Source of the DNA: Phycisphaerales bacterium
Lineage (GTDB): Bacteria > Planctomycetota > Phycisphaerae > UBA1845 > Fen-1342
Reading direction: 5' to 3'
DNA: 24,726 bases
NCBI GenBank assembly: GCA_022839625.1
Contig: JALHJL010000052.1
Coordinates: 1 to 24,726 of the forward strand
The notes beneath the pieces were generated by a model. That model did not search any database. It saw only the letters and a list, made by a program, of their open reading frames with translations, and had not been told where the DNA came from. Made by a program: the position numbers and the translations under genes. Of this stretch, positions 22,264 through 24,726 are shown piece by piece; positions within the stretch are counted from its first letter, which is position 1; each line of letters opens with the position of its first letter.

Positions 22264-22647
22264 GTGTCTCAGTTCCCTTGGCACCTCGGTGTCGGGCAGA
22301 TCGGCCTGGTCGCGCGCCATTGTTCCGCGCGCCGGCCGAGATGCAAGCTCGCCGCCGGCCCGGAAAACTCGCCGGGGCCTTGATCCGCCGGGGCGGTTTC
22401 ATGCTATGATGCAGGAGATTGGCTACTAGTTGCAAAGCGCCACAGCACATGCGGAGAGAGGCACGCTTCGCTCGGGAACAGCGGCTATCGGTCATGCCTG
22501 CAACGGGGACAACGTCGCCGGGCGCATATTTCGGGACACAGTGGATATTCGCGTATATAGAGTTGAATCGCCACCACCGCGTTGGACGATGCGTATCTGA
22601 TCGCGCGGCACGGGGCTGACGGAAGTCGCACAACACGAGGAGCACAC
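22264..22647. other. Divergent region between hisN and the C25 protease gene
   Basis: No gene was found. It holds the candidate promoter at 22380-22410, whose leader would be about 230 nt, and GAGGAG (22637-22642) before ATG 22648. A 66-codon plus-strand frame (22419-22619) is not protein-like. The leader is AT-richer than its surroundings; no known riboswitch was recognised. Confidence 0.5.
22380..22410 (+). promoter_or_regulatory. Extended -10 promoter candidate for the C25 protease gene
   Basis: TGCTATGAT at 22402-22410 is an extended -10 (TGn followed by TATGAT, five of six). A -35-like TTGATC is at 22380-22385 with a long 19-nt spacer, which the extended -10 could tolerate. Confidence 0.4.
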
Positions 22648-24726
22648 ATGTTCAGGACGAATTCTCGAATGCGAGCGGCGGTATTGGCGGTCGTGGCCCT
22701 GTCGGTCATCGGCCTCGCCAGCGCAGGCCCGTGGTTACAGCTTACTCCTGCCGGCGACGTGGCCGTGACCGATGTTGCCGGCCGCGCACCCGCGCTCACC
22801 GCCCACGCGATCGATCCGACCGGTCTGGCCGGGCTGCGCGTCAGAGTCGAGACGCGGGGCGTCTCCCTGGAGCAGCACGAGAACAAGGCGGGCCAATTCG
22901 TCCGATTGGAATGGCCGGACGCGTCATACTACGGCGAGATCGGCGCGCCGGCGCTGCCGGTCGTGCGGCGCCTGTTTGTGGTTCCTGAGGGTGCGACGGT
23001 CTCTTTGAGCTATGAGCTCGGCGCCGCGGTGACGGTCGACGCCGGCACGACGAATATGCCAGGCTGGGTGTGGCCGGTGCAGCCGGCGGTTCCCAAGATC
23101 CCGGGCGCGCTCGAGAGCGCCGACTTCGCCTTCGACGCGCACGCCTACGCGGTCGACGCGGATCTGCCGGCGGAGCGCGCCGTAATCGAAGACCTGGGCA
23201 TCGTGCGGGGCCAGCATCTATGGCTGCTCGAGGTACGGCCGGTGGCCCACAACCCGGTCGCCGGGACGCTGACGTTCTGGCCCGCCATTACCGCGGACAT
23301 TCGCTTCTCAGGCGGCAGTGCGCCGCAGAGTGCGTTGTCGGCCGCCCCCGGCCTGGGCAGCATCGTGCTCAATCCGGAGTTGCTTCCGTCCGTCAAGGGA
23401 CGCGGAACCGGCAACTACCTGATCGTGGTCGCCAGCGCGTACCAGTCTGCCATCGCGTCTTTTGGCAACGCCAAGCAGGCCCAGGGCTACACGGTGTCCA
23501 CCTGGGTCGCGCCGTCCGCCAACAACACGGTGATCAAGAACTACATTCTCAGTCTCTGGGGCGGCCCCGATGCCCCTGACTACGTCCTGCTGGTCGGCGA
23601 TACGGACACGATTCCACATTGGACGGGCGGCGGTGAGGGCTCTCCTGCGACGGACCTGCCGTACGCCTGCATGGACGGATCGAGCGACTGGTACCCGGAC
23701 ATCGCGCTGGGGCGCTTTCCCGTCCGGAACACCTCTCAGCTCCAGGCCATCGTGGACAAGACGCTGCTGTACGAGAACGGGCCGCTGCCGGACCCGGACT
23801 ATGTCAAGCGGGCCGTCTTCATGGCCTCCTCTGACAACTACACCGTCAGCGAGGGCACCCACAACTGGGTCATCGAGAACTACATGGTGCCCAACGAAAT
23901 CGTGTCCGACAAGCTCTACTGCCACACTTACAACGCGACAACCCAGCAGGTCCGCGATGCATTCAACGATGGCCGTTTCTTCGGCATCTACAGCGGTCAC
24001 GGCGCCCAAACTTACTGGGCCGATGGCCCGGCCTTCTACCAGAGCGACGTGAACGGCCTCACTAACTTCGGCATGTATCCCTACATCTTCAGCTTCTCCT
24101 GCATCACGGGCACCTACACCATCGACGAATGCTTCATGGAGACGTGGGTGCGCGCGCCGAACAAGGCGGCGATCATCGCCATCGGCTCCTCCGTTAACAG
24201 CTACTGGACCGAAGACGACGTGCTCGAGAAGCGGCACTTCGACTCCATCTACGACGAAGGGGACTCCGTGGTCGCCGAGGTCGGCCCGGTCCTCAACGAC
24301 ACGAAGCTCCGCTACCTGGCCCAGATGGGCTCCGGGTCGACTACGCGCCGCTACTTCGAGATGTACAACATCATGGGCGATCCCGCTCTGCCGTTCCCAG
24401 GGAACTGCTCCGATGCGGGCACCGTGCAGTTGGACCGCACCATGTACGCCTGCGAAGACGCGGCGACACTCCGCGTCGTGGACTGCGGCCTCAACCTCGA
24501 TCCGAACGCGGCGGACACCGTGACGGTCACGATCGTCTCAAGCTCAGAGCCCGACGGCGAATCGGTCCTCCTCACCGAGTCCAACCCCAACTCGGCCACC
24601 TTCGAAGGTTCGATCACGCTCAGCACGACGAACGCCGCGGGCGTGTTGTGGGTTTCGCCGGGCGACGTGGTGACGGTCACGTATCTGGACGCGGACAACG
24701 GGCAGGGCGAGCCGGTCACGGTCACG
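22648..24726 (+). CDS. C25 (gingipain-like) cysteine protease, 3' end beyond window
   Basis: The frame is open for 693 codons to the window edge with no stop, so the protein is larger. A signal peptide (about 1-26, ending LASAG) is followed by a beta-rich propeptide-like region (about 60-230). The catalytic domain (about 245-590) has NYLIVVASAYQSAIASFGNA, YVLLVGDTDTIP and YPDIALGRFPV, then the His/Cys dyad H451 (GIYSGHGAQ) and C485 (FSFSCITGTY). FEMYNIMGDPALPF closes it. A further beta domain begins after about residue 595. Gingipain relatives are secreted endoproteases, and C25-type proteins also include sortases of surface proteins (PorU), so the role could be feeding or maturation. ATG 22648 has GAGGAG 5 nt upstream. 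Its unseen C-terminus may carry a dockerin or sorting signal. Confidence 0.88.
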   Translation, partial: MFRTNSRMRAAVLAVVALSVIGLASAGPWLQLTPAGDVAVTDVAGRAPALTAHAIDPTGLAGLRVRVETRGVSLEQHENKAGQFVRLEWPDASYYGEIGAPALPVVRRLFVVPEGATVSLSYELGAAVTVDAGTTNMPGWVWPVQPAVPKIPGALESADFAFDAHAYAVDADLPAERAVIEDLGIVRGQHLWLLEVRPVAHNPVAGTLTFWPAITADIRFSGGSAPQSALSAAPGLGSIVLNPELLPSVKGRGTGNYLIVVASAYQSAIASFGNAKQAQGYTVSTWVAPSANNTVIKNYILSLWGGPDAPDYVLLVGDTDTIPHWTGGGEGSPATDLPYACMDGSSDWYPDIALGRFPVRNTSQLQAIVDKTLLYENGPLPDPDYVKRAVFMASSDNYTVSEGTHNWVIENYMVPNEIVSDKLYCHTYNATTQQVRDAFNDGRFFGIYSGHGAQTYWADGPAFYQSDVNGLTNFGMYPYIFSFSCITGTYTIDECFMETWVRAPNKAAIIAIGSSVNSYWTEDDVLEKRHFDSIYDEGDSVVAEVGPVLNDTKLRYLAQMGSGSTTRRYFEMYNIMGDPALPFPGNCSDAGTVQLDRTMYACEDAATLRVVDCGLNLDPNAADTVTVTIVSSSEPDGESVLLTESNPNSATFEGSITLSTTNAAGVLWVSPGDVVTVTYLDADNGQGEPVTVT

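Noticed and set aside
22419..22619. 66-codon plus-strand frame before the C25 gene
   Set aside because: No ribosome site and no protein-like pattern; it more likely is the leader of the protease mRNA.
1..24726. tRNA or rRNA genes
   Set aside because: I looked for TPsiC-arm-like and other conserved RNA motifs by eye and found none with a matching cloverleaf; a covariance-model scan would be decisive.

Overview
The window is about 24.7 kb of GC-rich bacterial chromosome. It looks like a heterotrophic member of the Planctomycetota, probably close to the Phycisphaerae, and probably an uncultured lineage. The evidence is indirect: two PEP-CTERM proteins, two secreted proteins ending in a calcium-loop dockerin with the motif FGDINPF, GACC-type cysteine-rich repeats, a thrombospondin-3-repeat surface protein, a DUF3553-like protein and a DapL-type aminotransferase. 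No rRNA, tRNA, CRISPR array, intact insertion sequence or phage gene was seen.

Layout. Positions 1-646 hold no convincing gene. A small minus-strand protein (647-970) is divergent from a tight operon of dapL-like aminotransferase, folK and an M29 aminopeptidase (1156-3947). A secreted M3B oligopeptidase follows (4250-6142). Then come three plus-strand genes for exported proteins with a starch/glycogen theme (6587-12283): a cysteine-repeat protein with starch-binding-like modules and a dockerin, a PEP-CTERM protein with two such modules, and a secreted GH13 enzyme with a dockerin. A perfect hairpin terminator separates the second from the third. A cytoplasmic M3 oligopeptidase (minus) converges on the GH13 gene and is divergent from a PEP-CTERM protein (14384-15136). 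That protein's 3' end overlaps pyrE (minus), which is translationally coupled to a GbsR/MarR-type regulator. A POT-family peptide transporter (16813-18360), a DUF3553-like gene (minus), a repeat-rich surface protein (19557-21476), a hisN-like phosphatase (minus) and a C25 gingipain-like protease complete the window. The C25 gene runs off the right edge.

How the genes fit together. Two catabolic themes stand out. One is protein and peptide use: a C25 endoprotease and an M3B peptidase outside the cytoplasm, a POT peptide:proton symporter, and M3 and M29 peptidases inside. The other is extracellular alpha-glucan handling by a GH13 enzyme and two binding-module proteins. The remaining genes are housekeeping (lysine/peptidoglycan, folate, pyrimidine and histidine pathways).

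The most notable non-coding signals are five candidate promoters sharing a TTG-17/18-TAGA pattern, a 94-nt palindromic element at 8842-8935, a tandem hairpin element at 3991-4037, and a palindrome that covers the ribosome-binding site of the small gene at 647-970. All functional calls come from reading motifs by eye; no database search was run.
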